From assembly GCA_026874595.1 (NCBI GenBank), contig CM049311.1:41853676-41917675 (forward strand): 64,000 nucleotides of DNA, read 5' to 3'. Shown here piece after piece: positions 34,013-45,334 of the stretch. Made by a program: the position numbers and the translations under genes. Within the stretch, counting starts at the first letter, position 1. Each line of letters begins with the position of its first letter. This DNA comes from Sipunculus nudus (Eukaryota > Annelida > Sipuncula > Golfingiida > Sipunculidae). The notes below the pieces were generated by a model. It saw only the letters and a program-made list of their open reading frames with translations, was not told the origin of the DNA and did no database searches.

Positions 34013-36147
34013 CAATTACCCGTGCTACGCACGGTTTTGGGCGAGCTTTTAGTTCTGATGTCAAATAGTCTGTCATAGTTTCATGTCTTGGGCGTACAAT
34101 GTTACTGTCTCTTTGAATCCGACATCTGGTATAAGTGTTCTGTCTCTGAGCTAACCTTGTGTCGGAGTCTTAATGACCTGGACGAATACGTTCTTGTCCG
34201 AATGGTGGAATGTCTTCGGACAAACCCGGAGCATATGTATGTAAAAAATCACGGCAAACCGTAGTGTCAGAGGAGACATGTAAATTCACACAAATCGCGT
34301 TTCGCTATTAATATATAGATCCATTATATGCATGTTGTTATGCATAAAACTCTAATTGAAGCCGAGAGGTTGGCCGGAGAATTTTCGAAGAATTTGATAT
34401 GTTAAATAAAATCATTTTTATATGAAAATATATATTATGCTGAACATCGCCATTTAAAGTTGCCCTCCGCGCCCGTGAATCCGCCAGTAAAGGAACCTGT
34501 TATCTTGCATGGTAGTACAGTACAGCGCTGAGACGTGATCTCGATAATTGCATTCCGGTTATAACGCACAAAAACTGAGCATTCACATGGTCGGGCAATC
34601 CCGCTGCGCAAAAGTTCGTGGTAGCATTATAATATGTGGTACATTTAATGGCTGTATATATTTTTAAATATCACGCACTCCTTTCTGTTTGAAAGCTGAG
34701 CCAATGTTTTCCAGTGAGACAGTCACTGCGTTCAGGCAGTGTGTTAAACCCGGACCCCACTCCGGATCCCGGAACCCAAGAAAATTTTGTAATTCTTAAA
34801 CTCTCATGGTAATTTGTACAGACCTGGTCATAGATATTTGGTTAAAACATAAAAAAATAGTCTGTTTTGCAAAAAAATTTGATAAAAAAAAAACACTTAC
34901 GGACCCTGGGGCACGGACCTCACGGATTACACGGACCCCGTTTTCTCGTTGTTTTACCATTTCTTTAGTACATACATGTATTTGACATCACGTTTAGCCA
35001 TGACACATTTGTGATTTATTATTGTGTTTGTATCTGTATTTTTACATTTCTGTCTCAGTTTTTATTCATAATTTTATATTTGCTATTTATTTCATTTGTG
35101 TAGCGTTTCATAAAGTATTATAATTCAAAACATTTTCAAAATCATTATTTTGGAACCTGTAGTTGGTTGAAATGCAAGTAATCAACAATTCCTTTCGGTA
35201 TTTATATTATTGCCAACTTTAAAATTGCATGGTTGTTTTGAACGGAGCACGAAACCTGTTGTTATGTGGAAGTGCTCTGATATTTCAGGCTCAGGTCCGC
35301 TCAACTGTTAGTGCACTTCAAATTAAATCTTCCCCACTGTGTCCGCACTATTATATTTTCATTTAAAATAACTAATATTATATTTAGTGTGTGACATGAG
35401 TGCTATTTTTGTACTCTTTTAGTCATAAATAAAAATATGTGCGGTGGTTACTTGGGTCCGTCAAAATTGAACAGTCGGCAAATTCAAATAAATTAGGTAC
35501 GTCTTCATCGAAATATTTTTTCAAAATCTTTCAGTGAATCGGTCATTTACAAATGTGCAACATTTAGGGACTTTGCTCTGTCCTTACATCAACAATAGTG
35601 GTGTTTTTTATCGGTATAAATAATGGAAAATGAGGAAAGGGGTTATGGGGTCCGGGGACCGTGGGGTTCGGGTTTTACACACTACCCTGCATTCACTACC
35701 GCTCGGAAAATTTTCATTCTTTGAAAGATCCCCCTTTTGAGCATTTTCCTCACGCGAGATCTCCTTGTGCACAATAGACATTTTCGCTGCGCGGAGGTTG
35801 CCCTTTGAGAAGGGATCACCAATGGGGATTATTTCGGGCCGGTCACCGCAAATTTAAGAAAAGCCCAGATAGGACCCCCGGAGAAAAACTCTGTCCCGCC
35901 ATCAAACACTCTGTGGCCATTGTGTTACCAGGCCCGAAGACACAAAGAAAAGAGGCGCCCGCGGGGGAGCAAATATTAAAATTATTAATTATGCAGGTAA
36001 TACGCAAATATTGCAAATAAAAGGGGCGGAATCTCTTCGGACAAACCCAGAGCATATGTATGTCGAAAATCACGGCAATCCGTACGACGGTATCAGAGGA
36101 GATACGGAAAATCACAAAAAAACGCCTTACGCTATTAATATATAGAT
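34013..36147 (+). repeat. Dispersed repeat with duplicated 3' segment
   Basis: It opens with TAGCAATTACCCGTGCTACG. A segment reading CTTCGGACAAACCC..AGCATATGTATGT and ending GCTATTAATATATAGAT occurs twice, at about 34,215-34,320 and 36,035-36,147. The two copies flank 1.7 kb that includes a candidate MITE. Ends of this kind resemble 3' tails of non-LTR or Penelope-like elements, but no RT is seen. The class is uncertain. Confidence 0.45.
34736..35688. mobile_element. Candidate MITE with imperfect inverted ends
   Basis: The left end AGGCAGTGTGTTAAACCCGG (34,734) and right end GGTTCGGGTTTTACACACTACC (inverted, to 35,686) are imperfect inverted repeats. Possible 8-bp flanks are CTGCGTTC and CTGCATTC (one mismatch). 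Both ends also share GGACCCCAC/GGGGTCC blocks. The interior is AT-rich and non-coding. Confidence 0.4.
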
Positions 36148-36149
36148 AA

Positions 36150-36196
<47 letters not shown>
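36150..36196. repeat. TA-rich microsatellite
   Basis: TATA run interrupted by TTTATA. It lies immediately 3' (minus strand) of the last transposase exon and may mark its truncation point. Confidence 0.85.
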
Positions 36197-37143
36197 ATAA
36201 ATAATGTTCATACTTTGAATTAGTTAACCATTCGCTAAACTTGTCTCCGTCCATCTCCTCATGGTAGTCGGCAGACTTTCCGCTTCTAAAAACGAGCCCT
36301 GCCCCCTGAACAAAACCGTCCTTCCTTCCAGCATCTACAATGATGATACGCTCTCCTCTACCTCGTCGTCCTGCGAACTTCCTCCCTCTTCCTTTACTGT
36401 AATAGTCCCGATATTCAACTATGTTTATGATGCTATAATAGCATGATATTTATATGCTGAAGTTTTATTGTTCATATTTTAGTATATATTTCCCATATTT
36501 TATACATTGCTGTTTCTTTTCCATAATTACGATGCATTGGCAAAATTGAAATTATGTAATTACCTCATATTGTGTATCATTATTATATATAATACTAATA
36601 AATATGTTACATGGAGATGTGGATTGGTGTGTTAAAATTTTGACGTTGGTATCGATATATATATGCCAGATGCAGATGTTAAACGACAATTTTTTTAATT
36701 TTATTCATGACGTTTCATAACACAATAATATATAATTTTTGGAGGCATTTAATTGTTAATGGTAATAAAAACATAGATCGCCTGTCCAACCACTCTTTCC
36801 CAGGGCAGTGGCCGGTGTTAAGCCAGGTCTCGTCGGTATATACGACCGGCCTACCCTCCCTCCTATACCTCCTCACGTCACGGAGGTACCTCGCCCGCCA
36901 ACAGGCTACTTCCTCCCTCTCCATAACGGCGAGGTCCAATCCCTTCTTCTGAAAACCAGTTTCCCAGCATTAACATTCCCATTATATTATTTTAATGTTA
37001 TAATCAGTCGACCATGGAAAATGTATATATGTATATTTTAAGTATTTTGAAAATGTATACAGCATTTATTGTTTATGCATGACATTATACCATACGGGTC
37101 TGCATGCGTAGAAAACCAAGCTTAGTGCAAATACTCATTCAAA

Positions 37144-37200
<57 letters not shown>

Positions 37201-38132
37201 CTTAAGTAAATAATATATATTTTACCAACCAAGTATTAATTTCTTAACAAAAACTGTTTGGTAAAACACAGAAAGGAAAACATTATCCAGACCATTTTAA
37301 TGGCACAAAAATAATTCGGGTATTTTTGTTTATTTTTTTTTTTTATTATAAATCAAATTACCTTAAACACAAAACCACTCTTCTTCAGGAAGCGGTGCAG
37401 GGTTGTCCTAGAAACGCTGATGCCGTCAGCTTGCACCGCTTCCCTCAGCTGGCTCAGCTAGAGATGCATCCCCGCCTCCCATGACTTGTAGATCCTTCGT
37501 CTGCGTGTGGATGATGTTCTCGTTTATACCATAATCAAATGTCTTTTTTAACCATTTTACTATATATCAACAATTATTTATATTAAATAATAGCCCAGTC
37601 CTTATTTATGTAACAAAAGTTAAATATTTTTCACACATTCCTTCTACACATAGGCCTGTACTACATCGAATAACTTTACCATCATATCTTATTTTTTATA
37701 GATAAAATTTTCACTCGCATACATCGATGTATAAAAGTACAAATGTACACGGATATTGGATAGCTATGTACTACTAATACTTTATCTTCCCTTTATATAT
37801 ATGTGTGTGTGTGTTTTATTTATTCATTTGTTATATAATTATATTAATGGGCACATACATTAATTTATTATATACATTAATTAATTAACATATGAGTACC
37901 TGATTACGTCGCCGTCAAATGAATCGATACTTCGATGCCTGTTGACTGCCGCGGTCACACTTGTTTCATCTGAGTCCTCGGAACCATGCACAAACCTCAT
38001 TACTGATCTCCGAGATAACCCCACCATGCCGCACACTCTCTCCATCACTCGTTGCAAGGAGAAGCGCAGGCCATGCCTGGCTTCATCCACACAAAATTTA
38101 AAAATCCTTTGAACTATAGTGGCTGCCATCAC
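36195..38132 (-). pseudogene. DDE superfamily transposase (IS630/Tc1-related), four exons, 3' truncated
   Basis: Minus-strand exons. E1, 38,132-37,900: MMAATIVQRIFKFCVDEARH, with a helix-turn-helix (VCGMVGLSRRSVMRFV). E2, about 37,530-37,372: LSQLREAVQADGISVSRTTL followed by HRFLKKSGF, ending AAG before GTAATT; one in-frame stop precedes it. E3, 36,948 to about 36,770, after TTTTCAG: RYRREGRPVVYTDETWLN with the first catalytic Asp. E4, 36,396-36,195, after ATTACAG: GRGERIIIVDAGRKDGF and SADYHEEMDGDKFSEW. The order matches DDE_3-type transposases of invertebrates. The exon with the second Asp (NAPYH region) and Glu is absent; reading runs into a TA repeat and stops. It is a dead copy. Confidence 0.75.
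37146..37195. repeat. (TA)n microsatellite in transposase intron
   Basis: About 25 TA repeats between E2 and E3. Confidence 0.95.
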
Positions 38133-39998
38133 GAAAACTCAAAAGGTTGACGCCCACTTTGGCAGACGACACGGTGCCGCCCATAGACAATAATCTATGT
38201 ATGTCTATGGTGCCGCCCCTACGCAGACGATATTTGGACGAATCTTATGCATATTCATGACAGCGATTATTACGTCACGCAGTACTCCCGCAGTACCCAT
38301 CAACATGGCTGCCCCAAGTGGACGCAACAACCATGCAGCCCAAGGAAGAGAATATGGACAAATATGGACAAACAACGTCGTGATTTACAGCTTTTTTATT
38401 TCATATATATTCATACTACCATAACTTGCCGGAATGTGGATGCATCAACAGCATGCGCATTGTGTAATTAGTCTATGAGTGGTAAGTGAATAATCTAAAA
38501 AAACCGATGGGCACCCCTTGGTGGGACGGACTATAGTCACTTTTGTTGCCACTTTTGACTCTATATCCCATACATGCGTAGGCTGCTAACTAGGAAATGA
38601 TGCTGCTTTTCATCTTTACGACTCCTGTATCTCTTAGTCTTCAACTTTGCACCTGTCAGTCCCCGACTCGGCCTTGACACGTTGGAGCTGGCACCACGCA
38701 GTCCGCACTGTCGCCGTATCAGGATTTCAAGCGACGTGTTATCAGGTTATAGCCTATAGGCCTATGACAACCAAAATATAGCTGCTTGTTGATCGTAAAA
38801 GTTTAATAATATCAAACTGATCAATCACTTAATTTATTGTTAAATGTGTTTGAACGCTTGTAAATGATAAAAACTTTATTTTTTATTTTTGGACTTTTTT
38901 TACAAGTTTCAAGACACGTATGACCGAAGGAGTCACGTAAAGCTCGGTGCATGGTGCCTCAGCAAAGGCAGTAACACTGGAGAAACAATTAATAGGATTC
39001 TAAAAAATAAACCCACGTTTAAAATCGATACTCTTTACTGTTGACAATAACCAAAATAATTCGTTTTAATATTTCAAATCTTTTGAAATATCAGACAATT
39101 AACAATTAAAAAAATTACACCATGCATTTCAGCATATTTTAATTCTGTACCCAAATAATATGAAAAAATAGGCTTCGTAATGGCTTCCTTACATTAAACG
39201 TGTATGTTGTATATGGGTTATATATATATATATGTGTGTGTGTGTGTAGATATATAAAGATATACACTTGTAGTATGTTTAACAAAATATCAAATCAATT
39301 ACCCAGTCAGTCATAAAGAGAACTCCAAATCTGTTTCAGCAGTCTCTCTCCTCCCTTGTTATTATGATTTGCCATATTGCACTCAAAGATGTTACACTTG
39401 AACCTTCAGATGATACACTGGCCGAAGTACCCATGCATTTAGTCCAAATATACCTATATATATACTGATCAACCTTACCAAAGACAACATATGGGTAATT
39501 TTGTATTATGTTAAATGATAATTTATTGTAAATGTACTTTTCTTGGAATTAAATCTGCTATCATGCAGAGTATTAGAACTGGAATGTATGGTTTCTGGAC
39601 ACATTTTTTTTTCATATTACACTATTCTTAAATTGGAGGATACTAAAAGTACCCCTGAAATCCAGATATAAACGGTTTCACATATCAGCCCAAACAAAAA
39701 CAGAGCAATTATTCTTAAAATCTTGCTTGTAAATTTTTATTGCACAAGTAAAGCCTAGCTGAGGCAGTATGGCAAGAACTTTACCTATAACATTGCCAAC
39801 ATAAAACAGATTAATAATAGCCATGGGGCTTTCCGTCTGGTGGAGTGTTATATACTGAATTGTATCATACATATATACTGTGTATAATTATAATGTTACT
39901 GTGTGTGTGATTTTTTTTATAATGAAACATGACTCTTTCATAATTCATTTTAAAATGAGAATTTCATGCTTTGTAAGATTATATTTTTCAAATTTATG

Positions 39999-40068
<70 letters not shown>

Positions 40069-40382
40069 CTATATATATTAAATTATAAAAGGAAAGAGTG
40101 TAAATTATATAAATAATCAAATGTATGTATCATTTCCATACAAAAAAAATTAGTACCACCCTCCATCGGGATGGGTGTGGTACGTATACAGCTTCATTTA
40201 AGACTAGCCCCGTGTGTGGTACTATAAGGTTACATGTATTAATGAGGTAAGGCCTGCCAAGTAAAAACTCGCTTTACGAAAAGTATATATAGTAATATTA
40301 GGCCTACTGCTAAACAAAAAAGCGCTTTTCAATGTCAAAACAACAATTTTGCATTTCTGATTATGAATAATGAAGCAAGAGT
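38133..40382. other. Unassigned region with microsatellites
   Basis: A small inverted repeat (CATAGACA/TGTCTATG) lies near 38,184-38,210. ATATGGACAAATATGGACAA occurs at 38,352. A (TG)n tract follows 39,230, and compound (CT)n(TA)n lies at 40,002-40,064. No gene, RNA or element terminus could be supported. Confidence 0.5.
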
Positions 40383-40525
40383 TGTTAGGTTGTCTGTAAA
40401 TACCTAAAACAACGTCCGTACACTTGTCATGCGTTTATTACTGATCAACGTTATTACATCTACCGCCAACCCGCCAGGGCCGCTTCTATTCTCCATCCCC
40501 GGGCCGCTTACATCAACCCTCAACA
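40383..40525 (-). mobile_element. 3' LTR and adjoining polypurine tract
   Basis: On the minus strand it starts TGTTGAGGGTTG and ends CAACCTAACA, a canonical TG..CA LTR of 143 bp. AAAGGGGGGGA (40,526-40,536) directly precedes it as the polypurine primer. Confidence 0.9.
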
Positions 40526-40707
40526 TCCCCCCCTTTATTAAGGAAAAAAAAGTGCATGTAATTACACAGAACGAAAATTACCCGATACTAGTAAAATCAG
40601 AGTCCAAGCAGTTCAAGATGTGGAAACCACAGAGAACACTTTCAGTCTTTGTCATATTAACAGTAAAACACTCATTTAAATGAATGAAAACAAGAATCAG
40701 TATTACT

Positions 40708-41538
40708 TTAGGAGGGATCAAACACACGTGGTCTCCGAACTGCTCTTCCTGACTTGGTGGTATATACAACAGTAGAGCATGAGGTAGGCGTAGGAGCGGC
40801 AGGCTGCGACACTACCTCCGAGCGAGCATTAACATCAATGGGAAACGATGGAGAGGCATCACCATTAGAGCTCTGAGCGGGATTGGTCAAATCTTGGAAT
40901 CCCAGGGTATTCATACCCCCTTGTTGCTCAGGCTCATGATCAGTTGAGCTAGATAAAAGCACAGATGGGTCAAGATTTGACGATTGAGAAACACTCTTTC
41001 TTGTAGGAGAAGTCCGAGACTGTGGTATATATGCAGTAGTCACAGGTGGGGCTGCCAGACGGATCTGTGTGCGATTTCGACGCACAGTTCCAGACTGTGT
41101 GTCAACCACATAGGAATTAGGAGCTGGGTTGTCAATTACCATACCATAATTCCATGCTTTTCCTTTGTGATGAGGAGCCGGCTTGGTATATATAAAATCA
41201 CCACACGACACTGGCGGAAGACTGTGTCCAGTTGTGCGATCATAATACGTTTTGGCCTTCTGACGCTTTTGGGCTATCTCGTTTTGAACCATGTTGGAGG
41301 AGTCAGGAGTAAGCAGCTGTTTACTGATGGGGAGCAAGCCTCTAAGCCGTCGTGACATAGACCGTTGTGCTGGACTCAAAGTATGGCCTTGCTGAGCCGT
41401 GTTCCTATAATCCAGAAGTGCAAGGTGGAAGTCACTGGATTTTTTCATCAGTATTTTAATGACTTTTACAGCCGATTCTGCTTTACCATTTCCCTTCGGC
41501 CAGTATGGAGACGATGTGATATGTGTAATTCCATACAA
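40708..41538 (-). pseudogene. Gypsy integrase C-terminal part
   Basis: Continues the integrase core after a frameshift in the A run at 41,544-41,548. It opens at YGITHITSSPYWPKGNGKAE, which supplies the catalytic Glu. A region for LTR-end binding follows (SCGDFIYTKPAPHHKGKAW, then SGTVRRNRTQIRL), and a Ser/Pro-rich tail ends in TTKSGRAVRRPRVFDPS, a terminus usual for this Gypsy group. The length (276 codons) is normal. Confidence 0.85.
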
Positions 41539-41539
41539 G

Positions 41540-42540
41540 TCATAAAAACGCAGTAAACTCTATACTGATGAACTGTGGCCCGTTGTCACTTAAAAGGACT
41601 TCTGGAATCCCATGACGTGCAAAATGACCTTTGGGATGCTCAATAACCGTCGACGACAGGGTATTATCCAGTTTGTCGACTTCAATAAAATCTGAATAAT
41701 GATCCACTGTAACTAGGTATTCCCCTTGGTCTGTATGAAAAAGATCCTGGCTGACAAACTGCCAGGGATACTCAGGGATAGGTAGAGAGCGCATAGGTTC
41801 ATTTTGATGTTGTGATGCATACTGAGCACATTTACTACACTTGTTGCAAACATCCTTTATTGCAGCTTGCATACCTGGCCAAAAGATAATGTCCTTGCAC
41901 ATTCTTATATTGCTTTCCGCACCAAGGTGAGACTGATGAACCTTTTGCAACATTTGTTTTTGCATACACTGAGGAACAACCGCTTGTAGACCACGATATA
42001 CAATACCATTTGTTACTGACATTTCATCCCTGTAGCACCAGTAAGGGGTCAAGCCTGGAGCTAGTCTGGATTTGTCCTTAGGCCAACCAGTACAAATCAC
42101 TTTGGTCAGCTCTGACATGATTGGGTCTGTGTTCGTTGCTTGTTGCAAGGCTTGGGTAGTTTTAGAGGTGAGCTGAACATTAGGTTGGGCACCCAAGTCT
42201 TCCACTTCTAATCTGAAGAGCTGGAAATTTGATTCTTTGCAGTCATTCAATTCAGGTAATGGAGCTCTAGACAAAGTATCTGCCAGGACTAGTGTGCTGC
42301 CTTTTTTGTATACAACACGCAAAGAATACCGTTGCAACCGGAGCATAAGCTTCTGGAGCCTCCTTGGAGCTTTAGAAATTGTTTTTTTGAAGATCGTATC
42401 CAGAGGCTGGTGATCTGTAACTACAGTTACTTGTTTGCCGTAGAGCCATAAGTCCCATTTTGAACAGGCAGCACAGATAGCGAGGGCTTCTTTCTCGATC
42501 TGAGCCCACATGATCTCGTTTGGGCGCATGGTACATCAGC
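41540..42540 (-). pseudogene. Gypsy RNase H end and integrase core
   Basis: Starts after an in-frame TGA (42,538-42,540) and reads MRPNEIMWAQIEKEALAI, then VTDHQPLDTIF and GSTLVLADTLSRAP of RNase H. It then enters the integrase HHCC finger (VHQSHLGAESN, CNKCSKC) and the core: Asp in SQDLF, Asp in LLSDNGPQF. It ends at the frameshift after IEFTAF. It shares its reading frame with the QPNNSGKLQPV segment just upstream of the TGA. Confidence 0.88.
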
Positions 42541-42572
42541 TGAAGGCGACTGGCTGAAGTTTGCCACTGTTG

Positions 42573-44648
42573 TTAGGCTGTAACCAATGCACCACCAAGA
42601 CCTGTGTCAGAAGCATCGACCTGAAGAGTAATGGGTTTGGAATGATCAAAATATGCGAGGCATGGGGCACCAGTAATAAGTTCCTTAGCTTTGTTGAAAG
42701 CTGCATCATGGACAGAAGACCAGACAAACTGTGTATCCAGACGGACCAGCTGGTGTAGTGGGTGTATGACTGTGGCTAGTGCTGGGCAAAAGCTATTGAG
42801 GGAGGTCACCATACCAATGAATCTCTGTAGAGGCTGTATGTTAGCAGGTTGTGGCATGTCACTGATGGCCTGCACTTTTCGGGGGTCTGGAGTAATGCCA
42901 TCTTCAGTCAGGTTCATTCCCATGAAGGAAATTTTCTTCAACTTGAACTGAATTTTATTAGGGTTGAGCTTGAGGTTGCGCTGTTTGGCTCGCTCCATGA
43001 GTGCAAGGAGATTCCGGTCATGATCAATATTGGCCTCTTCTTTCGTGCTGCCCAAGCCATAAATCAGAATGTCATCTGCTATGCTGATGATGCCTGCAAG
43101 ACCATCGAGGGCCTCATGAATCCTTTTTTGAAATTCTTCTGGGGCTGATGAGACCCCATATGGAAGACGTAGCCATCGGTACCGACCCCAAGGTGTTTGC
43201 ATAGTCGTTGCCATACTGGATTTATAGTCCAGAGGTACTTGCGTGAAGCCATCTAAAGCGTCCATGATGCTAAAGCACTTGTAATCAGCACATAAGCTGG
43301 GCAAAACCTCTTGTAGCGTTGGAATTGTGTACTTTGGGACAATTATTGCCTTATTAATTGTTTGACTGGGATCTAGACATAGTCTCAATTTGATCTCACC
43401 ATTTGGTTTTATTTTCTCAACAACAGTCATATTTGAGCACCAATTGGTGGGTTCATCAACCTTAGCTATTTTGCGTGCAGTAACCATTTCATCAAGTTTC
43501 TGTTTCACCTTATCTCGTTTACCAACTGGGATACGATGAACCGGGGCATGAACAGGTATAGTCGAGTTCATAAGAAAAGAGACTGGTTTTCCAATCTGGT
43601 CTAGACCCCTGAAATTTTCACCAAATTTGTGAATGATATCTTCCTCCTTCAAATGTCCAAGTGAGAAACCAGCTGATAACTCTTGTGACATTGGGGCGAT
43701 GGCCCCCTTAAGGTGGAGCACACTGGAATTAGTATCGTTATCACTACTAACATCACATTTCTTGACTGAAACAGTTGGTGGAGATTTATTTGGCGAGTAC
43801 ACACCAGTCTCATCATAGTCCACCAGTCGCAATTTCATGGCATCTGTTAAACCAAGTAATGCAGGTTTGTTGTGACGACTGGCTGAAGTATCTACGACTT
43901 CGAAGTCCATTGTCATGAATTTGTCAGACATTTCATGTACAAGCGTGATTTTGCCTGTGGGAGTGATATTATCACCTGAGTAAGACTGGAGTCTAGAGCG
44001 AGATGGGCAAAGATCCTCCAATTTTCCTAGTTTGAGATAAGTTGACACAGGCATGGTATTACAAGTGGCTGCTGTGTCAACTTGAAATTCAACATCAATA
44101 AAATTAGTACCAGTCAGGGACAATGAGAGCACTGTGTACGGTTTGCGTGGTATTTGAGTAACTGTGTTAATGTCCTGTGGTACATGTTCTAAGGATAGAG
44201 TATATTGATGTTGATAACCATCATCATCATCACTTGTACTAGTGTCACTTTGATGATTCAGGACATGGACCTGTTTCTTTGTGACTTTCTGCTTAGCCAA
44301 CCACTGAGTTTTAAATTTATCCTTATGGCTTCGACAAACCACAGCAAAATGATTGGGGCCATAACATTTTCTGCAGTAAACACCAGGTTTACCTGCTGGG
44401 CAGGTTTTTCTGGAATGTTGTTCATCTGCACCACAGTAGCCACAGTAAGACACAGCTCTAGCACTAGGTAATTTTGACTTGGCAGTGGTGTAGTTTACAT
44501 GTTCGTCAGTGGTGACAGTACGGGCAGATTCCATGACTAAAGTGTTTATTTTATTAGCTGCTTCCCACTGTTTAGCATGATTAATGACTTCAGAGAGGGT
44601 AAAAATAGTCCCATCATCTTTTTTATGGCGTAGTAACTGTGCTCTAAG
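42573..44648 (-). pseudogene. Gypsy gag end, protease and reverse transcriptase
   Basis: Numbering from the Met at 44,534. C31/C34 precede a zinc knuckle C54-X2-C57-X4-H62-X4-C67. The protease motif is VDTAATCN (153-158), where DTG or DSG is more usual. RT has FSIMDALDGF (D425), RWLRLPYGVSSAP, and the active-site pair in SIADDILIYG (D487, D488), with Ala in the position usually Tyr-X. RNase H begins at QVDASDTGLGGAL. The frame ends by frameshift near 42,577. RT copies the RNA to cDNA in the capsid particle. It is in frame with gag across the 44,649 stop, so gag-pol was a single ORF. Confidence 0.9.
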
Positions 44649-45167
44649 TTAATCATCAAAGATTCCAGTTACAAATCTATCCCGGATAAGTTCTTGTTCA
44701 GGGTTTTGCATTTTATTGTACTCACATTTTGTGCCGTAATACTTACACCTTGCCTCAAATTCTGCTATCGATTCCTGCGGTTTTTGTTTACAGGTTTCCA
44801 TAAATGTCATTCTTTCCGCCAGTACAATATCCTGACTTGAGTAGTGAGCCAGCAGCTTTGTCTGCCATACCCATGGATAGCCGACGTAAGTTTCATCCAG
44901 GTCATCTCCTGGTGCTGTAGTCATAGAAGGCACTATTGTAGATTTGATCATTCTTAAAATGTCTATGGGCAGTGACAGACGAAATGCACTTATCTCACAT
45001 GCATAATTTTCAGGTTTCCAGTGATTTCTGTCTGAAGTTGCTTTTGATGTGTCGCGCCATCCCTGTAAGATACACCAGTCATTGAACTGCTCGAGCCATA
45101 GCTCGACTGATTCCTGTTTGTCCTCACACATGGTGAGCGTAAGCTTTGGATGATTTGATTTCGACAT
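44649..45167 (-). pseudogene. Gypsy gag, N-terminal part
   Basis: The natural start is ATG at 45,167 (MSKSNHPKLTLTMCED), 3 bases from the primer-binding region. The open frame extends upstream into the LTR, but that is not needed. Residues such as WLEQFNDWC, GWRDTSK and MTFMETCKQKPQESIAEFEA are capsid-type gag features. It ends at TAA (44,649-44,651). The same frame continues as LRAQLLRHKKDDGTIF into the zinc-knuckle region, so this stop is a nonsense mutation rather than a gag-pol boundary. Confidence 0.85.
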
Positions 45168-45187
45168 GTCCAACTCTGACACCAAGT
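45168..45187 (-). other. Primer-binding site region
   Basis: On the minus strand, after the LTR end ..CCTAACA and three bases, comes TGGTGTCAGAGTTGG. TGG plus the following bases is expected for complementarity to a tRNA 3' end (CCA). Which tRNA was not determined. Confidence 0.65.
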
Positions 45188-45334
45188 TGTTAGGTTGTCT
45201 GTAAATACCTAAAACAACGTCCGTACACTTAATTGTCATGCGTTTATTACTGATCAACGTTATTACATCTACCGCTAACCCGCCAGGGCCGCTTCTATCC
45301 TCCATCCCCGGGCCGCTTACATCAACCCTCAACA
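45188..45334 (-). mobile_element. 5' LTR of the short-LTR Gypsy element
   Basis: 147 bp, TG..CA. Differs from the 3' LTR by AATT inserted near 45,225 and by C/T changes near 45,277 and 45,299. Confidence 0.9.

Larger units (their letters stand above)
40383..45334 (-). mobile_element. Gypsy LTR retrotransposon with short LTRs, nearly complete
   Basis: 4.95 kb: 5' LTR 45,188-45,334, primer-binding region, gag, protease-RT-RNase H-integrase, polypurine tract, 3' LTR 40,383-40,525. The LTRs differ by a few substitutions and a 4-base indel, so the insertion is fairly recent. The order and the zinc-knuckle/ADD-type RT fit the K02A2.6-like group common in marine invertebrates. Coding is broken by stops at 44,649-44,651 and 42,538-42,540 and by frameshifts near 42,577 and 41,544-41,548. 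Flanks AGAGT and CAAGT are only a partial match to a 5-bp target duplication. Confidence 0.9.

Noticed and set aside
40984-41355. Plus-strand frames opposite the Gypsy pol genes
   Set aside because: Antisense shadows of the integrase and RT reading frames; none has a domain.
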